Source: Achromobacter aegrifaciens (GTDB lineage: Bacteria; Pseudomonadota; Gammaproteobacteria; Burkholderiales; Burkholderiaceae_B). From it: a stretch of 64,000 nt of DNA. Below are positions 45,512 to 55,011 of the stretch, piece after piece (positions within the stretch are counted from its first letter, which is position 1; every line of letters begins with the position of its first letter). Where the stretch lies: assembly GCF_902859735.1 (NCBI RefSeq), contig NZ_CADIJY010000013.1:62001-126000 (forward strand), in the 5' to 3' direction. The notes under the pieces are model-generated. The model worked only from the letters and a program-made list of their open reading frames with translations, was not told where the DNA came from and made no database searches. The position numbers and the translations under genes are program-made.

Positions 45512-48500
45512 TCAACGCTCGACAATCCCGTAGTTCAAGCCCACCGGCGGCACCAGGGATGCCAGCCCCAACGTGCTGTTGGCGCGCAGCACGCCGTAGT
45601 TCGCGCCGGCCAGGCCGCCGTAGGTATGCTGAAGGGAGTTCACGAAATTCACCTTGCCGCTCGCGCTGGAATAGGAGATTTCGCCCTGGTTCAACCCAGC
45701 AATGCCCCCCAGCAGGGCGCGGCTCGCGCCACCCACTTCGCCCGAGGAAGAGGACTGCCGGATCTCACCCATGTCGCCGTTCTCTCCCACCATGCCACCG
45801 GCACGGCTGTTGACGCCGCCGTAGACATTGCCATTGGCCATCGCCGAAACGATCAGGCCCTGATTGGCGCCGACCAGCCCCCCGACCGCACTGCCCTGCC
45901 CCGCTGTCACGTTGCCGCTGGCGTTGACCGTGCCCAGCGTGCCGGTGTTGTAGCCGACCAGTCCCCCGCTGTACCCATAGTGTCCGCCAGCAACCTTGCC
46001 GCGGGCGACCGAGGCTTCTATCGTGCCGCTGTTATAGCCGGCCAAACCGCCCGCCCGGCCTCCATTCCGGTTGTAGCCGGCCTTGACCTCGCCACCCGCC
46101 TCCGCCGTATCGATGCGTCCATCGTTGGCGCCGACCAGGCCGCCCACATTGACACCATAGGCGGCCGTCACATCGCCTGCGGCCTTGACGTCCAGCAGCA
46201 AGCCGCCGTCGCTGTTGCGCCCTGCGAGGCCGCCGGTGGAGCCGCCGCCCTCGGCACTGACGCCACCTTCGGCGGCCGAGCCTGAAATGGCCCCGCTATT
46301 CAACCCCACCAGGCCGCCGGTGTATGCATCGCTGCCGTTCTGCACCCGTCCGGTCGCAAGCGAGCGTTCGATGTCGCCGCCCAGATTGCTGCCCACCAGC
46401 CCGCCCACATTGTGGCCAGCTCCCGTGGCCTGCGTGCTCGCATGACTGGAGGCATCCGCGATCAGGCCGCGGTTCACGCCAACCAGACCGCCCATGCCGC
46501 CCAGCTCATCGCGCTGCATCGCTCCCGATACGACATTGCGCGAGACGCTGCGCGTAATGACGCCGCGGCTCGTCGCGGAATTCAGGTTTTCACCTGCCAG
46601 CCCGCCTATGGCGATCGTGTGCGAACCTGCATATACGCTGCCTGCGACGGTGGCGCGGTCGATACTGCCGCCGGCGTTGGTGCCCACCAGGCCGCCCACC
46701 ACGTTACGGTGATACGAACTGCCCTTCACGTGCATCCCGGACGTGGACACGTTGACGATCTGGCCCGAGTTGCGGCCCACCAGCGCGCCCACCGACATGG
46801 ATGCCGCGCCGGTGCCAGGCGCATTGACAGCCATCGATGCCAGGTTGACATTGCTGATGCTGCCGGACGAGGCGGCGAACAAGCCCACGTTGGGACCGGC
46901 GCCGCTGACCGAATAGCCGCTGAGCGTATTGCCCAGACCGTCGAAGACGCCTGAAAAGATGCCATGCGGACCGCCTATGGCCTGGATCGAGCCGCGTCCG
47001 CTCAGGTTGTTGCCCAGCACGTACAGGCCGCTCAGGTTGCGGTCGATGTCCTGTAGCTGGGCAAGGTTCTGGATCACCGCGTAACGCTGGCCATGGGCGC
47101 TGAACGATGCGCCTGCGCCGGACAGCGTGATCACCGCCCCTTCGCCCAGCACATGACCTCCCGGCGCCTGCAAGGACAAGGCGCCATTGATGCCGGTAAT
47201 GGCAGTCTTGCCGTTAAGCGCGATTTCCCCGCCGGCGGACAGGGCGATGGCGGCGTTCTGGCCGGTTGCGGCCAGGTCTGCGTTGACCGCGATATCACCC
47301 GCCGCAACCAAGCCGAGCGTGTTGCCGCTGTGCCAAGCGATCGGGCCATTGAGCGCGACGTCGCCCGCAGCGCCTTCCAGCACGATGTTGGTGGCCGCGA
47401 GATTGCTGGCGACGGTGTCCGCGTGCACCGTGACGTTTGCCGCGGTGGCGTTTTCGCCCACCGTCACCCCTGCCGACGCGATGCGCCAGGTGCCGCTATC
47501 GCCGTTCAATGCCCGCGTGTCGACCTCAGTGCCAAGCCGCACGGCCACCTGCTGCCCCCGCATCTCCACCTCGCCGCCGTTGCCAAGCGAGGCAAGCGCG
47601 CTGGCATTCAGCTTGCCCGCAGCCACCACCACGCCGGCGGCGCCGCCGTCCAACGTAATCTTGCCGCCTTGACCCTGCAGCGTCTTCGCTTCGATGATGC
47701 CCTGGCTGTTGACCACCGTGCGCAAGGCCGCTCCCGCGGCGCTGGCCGTCATCAGCACCTGCCCGCCGTCGGCGCTCAGCAGGCCGCCATTCTCGGCCAG
47801 GGCGGACAGCGCGGCGCCATCCATCCGCAAATCGAGCAAGCCGTTGCCGTCGAAGTTCACAGTGAACTCTGCGCCGGCTGCCAGCGCGATCCGCCCCAGC
47901 CGCGCCTGGATCACACCCTGATTGCTGACCTTGGCGCCCAGCAGCGCGACGCTGCCGCGGTCGCGCGCGGCAATCACGCCCTGGTTCAATACGGAGGCCT
48001 CCGATGGCCCGGCGAAGCGATAGTTGCCCGCGTTGAAATCGGCGTCGGAAAGCTGCTTGGTCGACGCTACCAGTCCGCCCACGTTGACCTCCGCGCCCCT
48101 GCCGAAGACGATGCCGTTGGGGTTGACGAGGAAAACCTGGCCATTTGCGTCCATGCGTCCCAGGATCGAACTTGGCGACAGGCCGTTCACCCGGTTCAGC
48201 GCGATGGATCCGGCGCCAGGCTGGTTGAAGGCGACACGTTCGTCGGCGCCGATACTGAAGCTGTTCCAATCGATGATCAGCTTTTGCGTGTGCTGATTGA
48301 TCGACACCTGTTTCTGGTCCAGCGTGGTGTGGATATCGCCTATGCCATTGCCGGCTGCGATCGTCCCTCCCGTCGGTGCAGCATGCGCGCCAGACAGGCC
48401 CGCCAGCCCGATCAGGGCCAGCGCGGCAACGCGACTACGCCTGCCGCCGCCGCATTTTCCATGGCGGCGCGCAGACTCGCGCGCCACGCTCCAACTTTGT

Positions 48501-48538
48501 CTGACCTCGTTCCATACCAATGCATATGTCTTGTTCAT
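45512..48538 (-). CDS. TpsA-type secreted adhesin with ESPR, TPS domain and GLUG repeats
   Basis: A 1008-residue filamentous-haemagglutinin-family exoprotein. It begins with an extended signal peptide region (MNKTYALVWNEVRQSWSVA), then a signal core ending SGAHA. The TPS secretion domain (residues about 55-300) has WNSFSIGADERVAFNQP and FLVNPNGIVFGRGAEVNVGG. A middle beta-helix follows, and from about residue 570 to the end there are many GLUG-like repeats of the form GGLVGxNxGxI. The start at 48538 is fixed by the ESPR. A longer in-frame reading upstream enters tpsB out of frame. It is short for FhaB. GLUG repeats occur in some bacterial adhesins and IgA-protease-like proteins. Confidence 0.9.
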   Translation of the reverse strand: MNKTYALVWNEVRQSWSVARESARRHGKCGGGRRSRVAALALIGLAGLSGAHAAPTGGTIAAGNGIGDIHTTLDQKQVSINQHTQKLIIDWNSFSIGADERVAFNQPGAGSIALNRVNGLSPSSILGRMDANGQVFLVNPNGIVFGRGAEVNVGGLVASTKQLSDADFNAGNYRFAGPSEASVLNQGVIAARDRGSVALLGAKVSNQGVIQARLGRIALAAGAEFTVNFDGNGLLDLRMDGAALSALAENGGLLSADGGQVLMTASAAGAALRTVVNSQGIIEAKTLQGQGGKITLDGGAAGVVVAAGKLNASALASLGNGGEVEMRGQQVAVRLGTEVDTRALNGDSGTWRIASAGVTVGENATAANVTVHADTVASNLAATNIVLEGAAGDVALNGPIAWHSGNTLGLVAAGDIAVNADLAATGQNAAIALSAGGEIALNGKTAITGINGALSLQAPGGHVLGEGAVITLSGAGASFSAHGQRYAVIQNLAQLQDIDRNLSGLYVLGNNLSGRGSIQAIGGPHGIFSGVFDGLGNTLSGYSVSGAGPNVGLFAASSGSISNVNLASMAVNAPGTGAASMSVGALVGRNSGQIVNVSTSGMHVKGSSYHRNVVGGLVGTNAGGSIDRATVAGSVYAGSHTIAIGGLAGENLNSATSRGVITRSVSRNVVSGAMQRDELGGMGGLVGVNRGLIADASSHASTQATGAGHNVGGLVGSNLGGDIERSLATGRVQNGSDAYTGGLVGLNSGAISGSAAEGGVSAEGGGSTGGLAGRNSDGGLLLDVKAAGDVTAAYGVNVGGLVGANDGRIDTAEAGGEVKAGYNRNGGRAGGLAGYNSGTIEASVARGKVAGGHYGYSGGLVGYNTGTLGTVNASGNVTAGQGSAVGGLVGANQGLIVSAMANGNVYGGVNSRAGGMVGENGDMGEIRQSSSSGEVGGASRALLGGIAGLNQGEISYSSASGKVNFVNSLQHTYGGLAGANYGVLRANSTLGLASLVPPVGLNYGIVER

Positions 48539-48618
48539 GATTGCCTCGCGAGAATGGCGCATCCGCCGCCACGGCAGACTGCGCCGGTTGAGAAAACTGC
48601 GCGCGTGATGCGCCTGCG

Positions 48619-50307
48619 TCAGAAGTAGCGCGACGCCTGAAACCACAAGCGGGGCTCGCGGTCCGCTTCCGTCGCGGGTAGCCGCCGGCCCATCGGCCAG
48701 GCGATGCGCAGGTTCACCTGATGGTTGGCGCCGTACTGCGTGATGCCGAATCCCGCCGCACTCAGGTCGTTGCGGTTGCCTCCCCGCGTCCAGCGCTGTT
48801 TGCTCAGGCGCACGCTGCCGCGGTCCGCAAAGGCGCTCGCCTGCCACCCGGGAGCCAGTTGGTAGCGCAGTTCGACGCCGGCCAGCCAGCCCTCGTCGCC
48901 GCTGGCCGCGCCCAGCGGATAGGCGCGTACGCCATAGGGTCCGCCCAGGCTGAATTTCTCGGAACTGTCCAGGTTCTTCGACGCCCATTGCGCGTCCAGC
49001 CGCGCATACACCTGCAGGCGGCCCACGAGCTGCTGCAGTCGGCTGGCCGAAAGATTGGTCTTGGCGAACCCGCCCGCAGTGCGCACGGTCAGACGGTCCT
49101 CGCGCTCGGCTTGCGAATCGCCCAGGCGCAGTCGGCCGCGGCCATGCGACAGCTGCAAGATGGTCCTTCCGCCGCCGAGCCATCCGTCCTCGCTGCTGCC
49201 GGCCAGGGCCACGGTCCATAGCCCGATACGCTTGCTGCTGCTTACGTCGAAGAGATCCATGCTGTCGACCAGACGCTTGCGCTCGTGCTGCAATTGCAGG
49301 CGCAAGCTGGCGCGGCGCGTGCGCACCAAGGGCTGCTGGATGAACACGGTCGACACGTCGGCGCGGCCGTGCGCACCCAGGGGTTCGAAACGCCTGCCGA
49401 GTTCGTACCGCATGCTGGACATGCCAATGCCGACGCGCGTGGACCAGGAGCCAAGGGGAAGCTGATAGCCGGCGTTGTAGTAGCGCTGCCCGCCATCGCT
49501 CCCCAACAGTCGCAGATTGAGCTGGTCGCCCAGGCGCAGGGGGTTATTGACGCCGATGCTTCCGCTCAGCCGGTATTCGCCGGTGTAGTAGCCGCCAAAA
49601 TTGTCCGCGTCCACGCTGCCGAAGACGAGCGGTCCCGCCTCGGCATCCACCAGCAGGCTGGTGCTGCCGGTTTCGGCGCCGGGCCGCAGCGTTCCCTTCA
49701 CCGCCACGCCGGGCAGCTCGCTGAGCAACAGCAGCGCGCGCTCCAGCTCACGGGCCTGCACTGCATCCCCCGGACGCAGAACGGAGAGCGGCTGTTCCAG
49801 CACAGCATCGCGGATCCGCGAGCGGTTTCGCAGACCGATCTCGCCATAGCTGCCCTCCAGCACGGCGATGCGCAGGACGCCCGCATCGATGTCTTGCGGC
49901 GGCAGGTAGGCGCGCGCCAGCACATAGCCCCGATCATGGTAGTAAGCGGTGACGCGATCAGCGGCCAGGCGCAAGTCCGGAAACGTCAGCGCCGTGCCCG
50001 CCAGATCGGCCAGCAGCGCCCGCAGCGTCGCGTCGTCAACGGCGCGGTTGCCTTCGAAGCGGAACTCGAGCACCTTGACGGCGGGGCCTGTGGCCGCTTC
50101 GCCGGACGCGGCTGCGGGCGGCTGCGGTTCGGGCAATTGCACCTCCGGAGCCGTGCCACCCGGGGGCATGGCGGGCAAGACCGATTGCAGGTCGCGCATG
50201 GCGCGCCCCGCATCCGGGATCTGCGCCCGCGAGACGTCCGCACACAACGCCATGACCAGCCCGGCGGCCAGCGCAGCCATCCGATGGCGCGCGTTCTCCC
50301 CTGTCAT
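48619..50307 (-). CDS. TpsB-type outer-membrane transporter (FhaC/ShlB family)
   Basis: A 562-residue two-partner-secretion translocator. The signal peptide ends DVSRAQ (near residue 28). A Pro-rich linker comes next, then two POTRA domains (VLEFRFEGNRAVDDATLRALL and the region YGEIGLRNRSRIRDAVLEQPL, each shortened here), and then the 16-strand barrel with the conserved region near GPYGVRAYPLG that corresponds to the VRGY loop. It ends LWFQASRYF with a C-terminal Phe. It lies 80 bp upstream of tpsA in the same direction, so the order is tpsB-tpsA. It should export the 45512 adhesin. Confidence 0.92.
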   Translation of the reverse strand: MTGENARHRMAALAAGLVMALCADVSRAQIPDAGRAMRDLQSVLPAMPPGGTAPEVQLPEPQPPAAASGEAATGPAVKVLEFRFEGNRAVDDATLRALLADLAGTALTFPDLRLAADRVTAYYHDRGYVLARAYLPPQDIDAGVLRIAVLEGSYGEIGLRNRSRIRDAVLEQPLSVLRPGDAVQARELERALLLLSELPGVAVKGTLRPGAETGSTSLLVDAEAGPLVFGSVDADNFGGYYTGEYRLSGSIGVNNPLRLGDQLNLRLLGSDGGQRYYNAGYQLPLGSWSTRVGIGMSSMRYELGRRFEPLGAHGRADVSTVFIQQPLVRTRRASLRLQLQHERKRLVDSMDLFDVSSSKRIGLWTVALAGSSEDGWLGGGRTILQLSHGRGRLRLGDSQAEREDRLTVRTAGGFAKTNLSASRLQQLVGRLQVYARLDAQWASKNLDSSEKFSLGGPYGVRAYPLGAASGDEGWLAGVELRYQLAPGWQASAFADRGSVRLSKQRWTRGGNRNDLSAAGFGITQYGANHQVNLRIAWPMGRRLPATEADREPRLWFQASRYF

Positions 50308-50702
50308 CTCCCGCCCCCTGCTCTCTGCCTTTTTTTCACAGGAAGCGTTTGCCCCCGGGCCGGCTGCCGCTCCTGCCAAGCCGGGCGATTCTCGTCCTGC
50401 CGGCAGAATACGGAGCGGACGGGAGTGGAACTGTGGGAAGACTACGAAATCGGGGTCGTACTACTACGATTCGGCAGTCGCCTGCCGCGGAGTTGGGGGT
50501 GGCGGCGGCTGCGACGAGCGCCGCACTTTAGTACTCCTCCTATTCTTTGGCGAGGACGCCGTCGGTAATATGGCGGCACGCGGCATCGCCACAGCAGCCG
50601 CGCACATACAGCGTTTCAAACGCCTGCTTGCGAAACTTGGCGGCAATCGCCATGGACGCACGGCAGTTCCGCAGCAGGCTCTGGATGAACGGGGAAAGAA
50701 AC
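50308..50702. other. divergent control region between tpsB and the RcsB-like gene
   Basis: This 395-bp gap contains no convincing gene. It holds the leaders of two divergent genes and a small inverted repeat, TCGTA/TACGA, near 50456-50469. The stretch CTCCTATTCTTTGG near 50536-50549 is only loosely like an RcsB site. A clear GGGGAAAG ribosome site precedes 50703. Frames crossing it are low-quality extensions. Confidence 0.5.
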
Positions 50703-51383
50703 ATGTCACACGGCCGCATCCGCGTCATCATTGCCGACGACCATCCCATCGTGTCCCTGGGCGTGAGCCACGAGCTCGCGCGAGATCCGGCCATCGAAGT
50801 GATCGGCTGCGCCAGGAACTCCACGGACCTGGTGGCCCTGCTTGAAACTCAACCGTGCGACGCGGTGGTCTCGGACTACGCGATGCCGGGCGGCAAGCAC
50901 GGCGACGGGCTGGGGCTCATCGGATTTTTGCGGCGGCGCTTCCCGGCGCTGCGAGTGGCCGTGCTCACCATGGTCGAGCATCCCACGCTGCTGCGGGCGC
51001 TGCTGGCCGAAAAGAACCTGTGCATCCTCAGCAAGGCAGATTCAACGCGCCATATCGCCGAAGCGATACACGCGATGAGCCGCGGCCGGACCTACTATTC
51101 GCCGACGGTGAAGGACATGATCATCCGCGAATCCCTCTCGCCGCAACAGCCGCGGTTGACGCGGCGAGAGGCAGAGATCATCCGTCTGTTTTGCGCGGGC
51201 GCAACCATCACCGAGATATCGCGTATTTCCAGCCGCAGCGTGCAGACGGTCAGCTCACAGAAGCGCAGCGCGATGAGGAAGCTGGGCATCGAACGCGACG
51301 CGGACCTGGTCCGGTACGGCTGCGCCGCCCTGCCGATGGCCGATATGACGCCACCCGACGTGAAGGGCGAGAAAGCGGCCTGA
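50703..51383 (+). CDS. RcsB-like LuxR-family response regulator
   Basis: A 226-residue regulator that resembles RcsB along its whole length. The receiver starts IRVIIADDHPIVSLGVSHEL, with D58 in VVSDYAMPGGKHGDGLGLI, the same GxKxGDG feature found after the phospho-Asp in RcsB. The HTH is LTRREAEIIRLFCAG with RSVQTVSSQKRSAMRKLGI, again RcsB-like. It is divergent from tpsB and 222 bp upstream of a large hybrid kinase. Pseudomonas RcsB controls cupD fimbriae, so control of the nearby fimbrial or TPS genes is plausible. The start at 50703 has a strong ribosome site. Confidence 0.9.
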   Translation: MSHGRIRVIIADDHPIVSLGVSHELARDPAIEVIGCARNSTDLVALLETQPCDAVVSDYAMPGGKHGDGLGLIGFLRRRFPALRVAVLTMVEHPTLLRALLAEKNLCILSKADSTRHIAEAIHAMSRGRTYYSPTVKDMIIRESLSPQQPRLTRREAEIIRLFCAGATITEISRISSRSVQTVSSQKRSAMRKLGIERDADLVRYGCAALPMADMTPPDVKGEKAA

Positions 51384-51605
51384 GTCTCCAGCGGTACCAG
51401 TGCTTGCCCCTTGTTCAATGTCGACACGCTGGACGCGACCAGACCCGAGTGGCAGCCGCTTGATCCATGTCAAAGCCGCTGGCAAGCCTTTGCGCCAAAC
51501 GGGCCGGAATAATGTTCAAGTAGCTGCGCCCGCCCCCAGAAACCCGCAGCGCCCGCCTATCCGAGACGGCATGCCGGCGCCGCCTGACACCCATCCTCCC
51601 GCGCC

Positions 51606-54600
51606 TTGATTCGACTACGCCACCGCCTGAGCCCCTCGCGGCTCGACACCGTGACGCGCTTTCGCCGCTATCAGCGCTGGCAGAGCCTGGGCGGCGGCGT
51701 GCTGATCACGGTCGCGGTGCTGCTGACCTTCGCCCTGGAAGCCAAGACCACCGCCGAAAAATATCTGGAGTACGTGCGCCAATCGTTCGTGGCCGAACAC
51801 GCCGTGCTCATGAAGGAAATCTATACGCGCGAGAACGCCTTCCGCATCAGCCTGGCAAGCGCGGAGCTGATGTGGCGGGAAGCGGCGCCCTTTGACGCGG
51901 CCCAGATCGCAAAGTACCGCAGCCGGGGCGAAGAACTGCTGGTGGAGGCCGACGAGGATTCCCGCTCTCAATGGATATTGGGTTCGGGCGGCGGCCGGGT
52001 GACGAACGCTGCGACAGGAAAGTTCTTCAATCTGGCCGAGCAGATCGGACGCGTTCCCTCAGGCGGGCCCGCGGCCCATGACAACTCGCTGGCCTCGTTC
52101 TTCTTTGGGGTCAATGGCAGCATCGCCGGCCTGGTCCCTGCCCCCGAAGCAGCGGTCCGCCAGAGGATCCTGGCGGACCGCGACCGCTACCTCGCCCTGC
52201 TGACCGGCGAAGTCAGCCGGCGCATGCTGATCGCGACCGATGCCGGCACCGACACATGGCGCTCCTTGCGCTGGATCCCTCCCGTCGCTAATCCGATCAC
52301 GGGTAAGCAGGTCTTCCGCATCGGTGGAACCATACTGGACAAGGGCGTGCCGGTCGCCGTGCTGGTGACGGAGTATTCCCCCCTGCAACCCGGCGCCTCG
52401 CAGGCGGCAAACCGGCAGGCGGGCGACTTCGCCATCATGTCCGCCAGCGGCCAACTCATCGCTGCGTCGCCGGGCGGCAGTGCCGGCGACGCGCAGGAAA
52501 CCGCTCCGGCCGCCGACCTCGCCGATATCCCTGCCGGAACGCGCCAGGAAAGAACGCGCTCTGGCCAGTTCTCGATTTCAGAAGGATTGGGCCCGACGGG
52601 CTGGGTGCTGGTCTTCACGCTGGACTGGAGCAGCATCGTCAATGCCATCAGCGCACAGCTGACCACGCCCGCGACCATGACCGCAACCACGCTGGCGTTG
52701 ATATGGGCGCTGCTGCTCTACTTCGAGCTGCGCGTGGTCCGGCCCTTGATGAACCGTTCCAGGCTGGCGCTGGAGAGCGAGCATCTCAACCGCACGCTCA
52801 TCGAGACGGCTCCCGTGGGCCTGGGTCTGATCGACGCTGCCAGCGGCAGTCCGCTGTTGCACAGCCCGGCCATGGAGAAGATGACCGCGCGCGTGGGCGT
52901 GGGAAAATTCAGCCTTTCGGCAGAGCTGGCCAATCGTTATCGGCGGCGCGCCGGCACGGCCGCAGGCAGGCGCGATACGGATGTGGTGGAGGAAGACCTC
53001 TCGTTCGTTGCCTGCGATGGCACTCCCGTCACCTTGTCGGTCAGCATGGCAGGCGCACGCTACCGCGGATCTAACGTGGTCGTGGCTGCGTTCATCGACG
53101 TCACCGAAAAATATCAGCTGGCCCACCGCCTGCGTGAAGCCAAGGCCGCCGCGGACCGCGGCAATGCCGCCAAGTCGGCCTTCCTGGCGGCGATGAGCCA
53201 TGAAATACGCACGCCGCTGCACGCCATCCTGGGACACCTTGAGCTGCTCTCGCGCTCGCGCCTGGCGCCAATCCAGCGCAATCATCTCGAAACCGTGCGG
53301 GTGTCGTCGGGACTGCTGCTGGCCACGATCAGCGACGTGCTGGACTTCTCCAAGATCGAGGCCGGCGAACTGAGCCTGGAGCAGACGGAGTTCGACCTGC
53401 TCGAAGTCGCCTCGCACGCCCTATCCATGTTCGCGCCCCAGGCCCAGGCCAAAGGACTGGCCTTGCTCGGCGATCTGGGCGCTGCGCTCAGGCAGCCCAT
53501 GCGAGGGGATGCCACCCGACTGGGACAAGTGATCCACAACCTGCTCTCCAATGCCATCAAATTCACCGACCACGGCAAGGTGGTGCTGCGTACCCGCACC
53601 GACGCGGCCCGCATCGCCGTCGAGGTGGAGGACACCGGCATGGGCATGACGGAAGAACAGACTCGGAGTGTCTTTCGCGCTTTCAGCCAGGCCGACGCGA
53701 CCATAGGCCGGCGCTATGGCGGCACGGGCCTGGGGCTGACCCTGTGTTGCCGGTTGGTCGAGGCAATGGGCGGCTCCCTGTCCGTGCGCAGCGAACCTGG
53801 AAGCGGCAGCCTGTTCGCGTTCTCCTTGCCGCTGGGCATCGAAAACGCCGAGGCCGACAGGCCATGGTTCGCCGGCGAGCAGGTGTTGCTGCTGGCCGCG
53901 CGCGACAACTGCCGTCACGGCCTGGAAGCCGTCCTGCGAACCTGGGGACTGCGCGTCAACGCCCGCCGCCATCCATCCGAACTGGACGAGGACACGCTGG
54001 ACGAAGCGACGGTCCTCATCATCTGGGGCGACAAGACGGACTGGCAGCCGGAGGACGAAGACAGGTTGCTGGACCAATCTTCATGGGTGATCGATTGCGG
54101 CATGCTCGGACCCGCCACGCCGCAGGACACGGGACGCAAGCTCAGCGTTTCGATGTACGGACTGCATGGCCTGGCCTCGGCCTTGCGGCATGTGCTGCAG
54201 GACGCGCCCCTGTCCACCGCGGCCCCCGCGCCCGCGCCGCGGCATTCGACCCGCTCGTTGCGGGTGCTGGTGGCCGAAGACAACGCCGCCAACCGCGGCC
54301 TGTTCGAAGAACAGTTCAAGCTGCTGGGCTGCGAAGTCGATCTGGCGGAGGGAGGTGCGCAGGCTTGCGCACTGCTGGCAGCGCACCGCTATGACGTGCT
54401 GGTCACCGATCTCGCGATGCCCGGCGTGGACGGCTACGCGCTGGCCCGACAGGCCCGATCCATGCGGCCGGACATGCCCGTCATCGCCGCCACGGCCTGC
54501 GTGACGAAACACGAGCGGCAGCGCTGCAATGAAGCCGGCATCGCGCGGGTGCTGACCAAACCTTTGCCGCTGGCCGAACTCGAACACGCCTTGCTGGACG

Positions 54601-54989
54601 TATGCGGGCAAGCCGGCCGCGGCCCGCAACAAGCACCGGCTGCGGCCGATAACGGTCCGCAAGCCTTGACCGGTGGACGCGCCTTCCCCCCGGCGCTGCT
54701 GCGCACGCTGGAGCAATCTTGCGCGCAGTCCCTGGACACCATCAAACGCGCTGCCATCGACGAAGACAGCGGCAGCCTGCGCGGCGAACTGCACGCCTTG
54801 CGCGGCATGCTGGCCATTTTCCGCCTGCCCGCGCTGGCCGAACAGTGCGCTCAGCTCGATACCCGCCTGAAACAGCCAGGCGTGCGCGGGTCGGCGGACG
54901 CGGTGACGCTCATCTGCGACGACGTGCTCGCCGCGGTGAAAAGCGCCCTGGCCAAGCCTGCTGGCCAGCCGACCACCGAACAGGCTTGA
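51606..54989 (+). CDS. large unorthodox hybrid sensor kinase (BarA/RcsC-like) with receiver and Hpt
   Basis: A 1127-residue kinase. A membrane helix near residues 27-47 and a second near 355-375 enclose a periplasmic sensor of about 300 residues. A PAS-like domain and a coiled coil precede the HisKA site FLAAMSHEIRTPLHAILG with H532. The ATPase domain has LSNAIKFTDHG and DTGMGMTEEQ. A degenerate receiver-like segment (about 760-860) is followed by a true receiver with D935 (VLVTDLAMPGVDG). A C-terminal Hpt-like domain has H1063 in ELHALRGMLAIF (Lys replaced by Arg). The TTG start at 51606 is uncertain. It probably phosphorylates the adjacent RcsB-like regulator. Confidence 0.88.
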   Translation: MIRLRHRLSPSRLDTVTRFRRYQRWQSLGGGVLITVAVLLTFALEAKTTAEKYLEYVRQSFVAEHAVLMKEIYTRENAFRISLASAELMWREAAPFDAAQIAKYRSRGEELLVEADEDSRSQWILGSGGGRVTNAATGKFFNLAEQIGRVPSGGPAAHDNSLASFFFGVNGSIAGLVPAPEAAVRQRILADRDRYLALLTGEVSRRMLIATDAGTDTWRSLRWIPPVANPITGKQVFRIGGTILDKGVPVAVLVTEYSPLQPGASQAANRQAGDFAIMSASGQLIAASPGGSAGDAQETAPAADLADIPAGTRQERTRSGQFSISEGLGPTGWVLVFTLDWSSIVNAISAQLTTPATMTATTLALIWALLLYFELRVVRPLMNRSRLALESEHLNRTLIETAPVGLGLIDAASGSPLLHSPAMEKMTARVGVGKFSLSAELANRYRRRAGTAAGRRDTDVVEEDLSFVACDGTPVTLSVSMAGARYRGSNVVVAAFIDVTEKYQLAHRLREAKAAADRGNAAKSAFLAAMSHEIRTPLHAILGHLELLSRSRLAPIQRNHLETVRVSSGLLLATISDVLDFSKIEAGELSLEQTEFDLLEVASHALSMFAPQAQAKGLALLGDLGAALRQPMRGDATRLGQVIHNLLSNAIKFTDHGKVVLRTRTDAARIAVEVEDTGMGMTEEQTRSVFRAFSQADATIGRRYGGTGLGLTLCCRLVEAMGGSLSVRSEPGSGSLFAFSLPLGIENAEADRPWFAGEQVLLLAARDNCRHGLEAVLRTWGLRVNARRHPSELDEDTLDEATVLIIWGDKTDWQPEDEDRLLDQSSWVIDCGMLGPATPQDTGRKLSVSMYGLHGLASALRHVLQDAPLSTAAPAPAPRHSTRSLRVLVAEDNAANRGLFEEQFKLLGCEVDLAEGGAQACALLAAHRYDVLVTDLAMPGVDGYALARQARSMRPDMPVIAATACVTKHERQRCNEAGIARVLTKPLPLAELEHALLDVCGQAGRGPQQAPAAADNGPQALTGGRAFPPALLRTLEQSCAQSLDTIKRAAIDEDSGSLRGELHALRGMLAIFRLPALAEQCAQLDTRLKQPGVRGSADAVTLICDDVLAAVKSALAKPAGQPTTEQA

Positions 54990-55011
54990 CCGTCCGGTTT
55001 GCGCCGCAGGT

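Noticed and set aside
47093-48628. A 511-residue plus-strand frame inside tpsA
   Set aside because: It is antisense to the TPS domain, which has clear conserved motifs; no start signal.
48539-49219. N-terminal extension of the TpsA frame
   Set aside because: The extended signal peptide region begins at 48538; the extension reads the tpsB gene in another frame.
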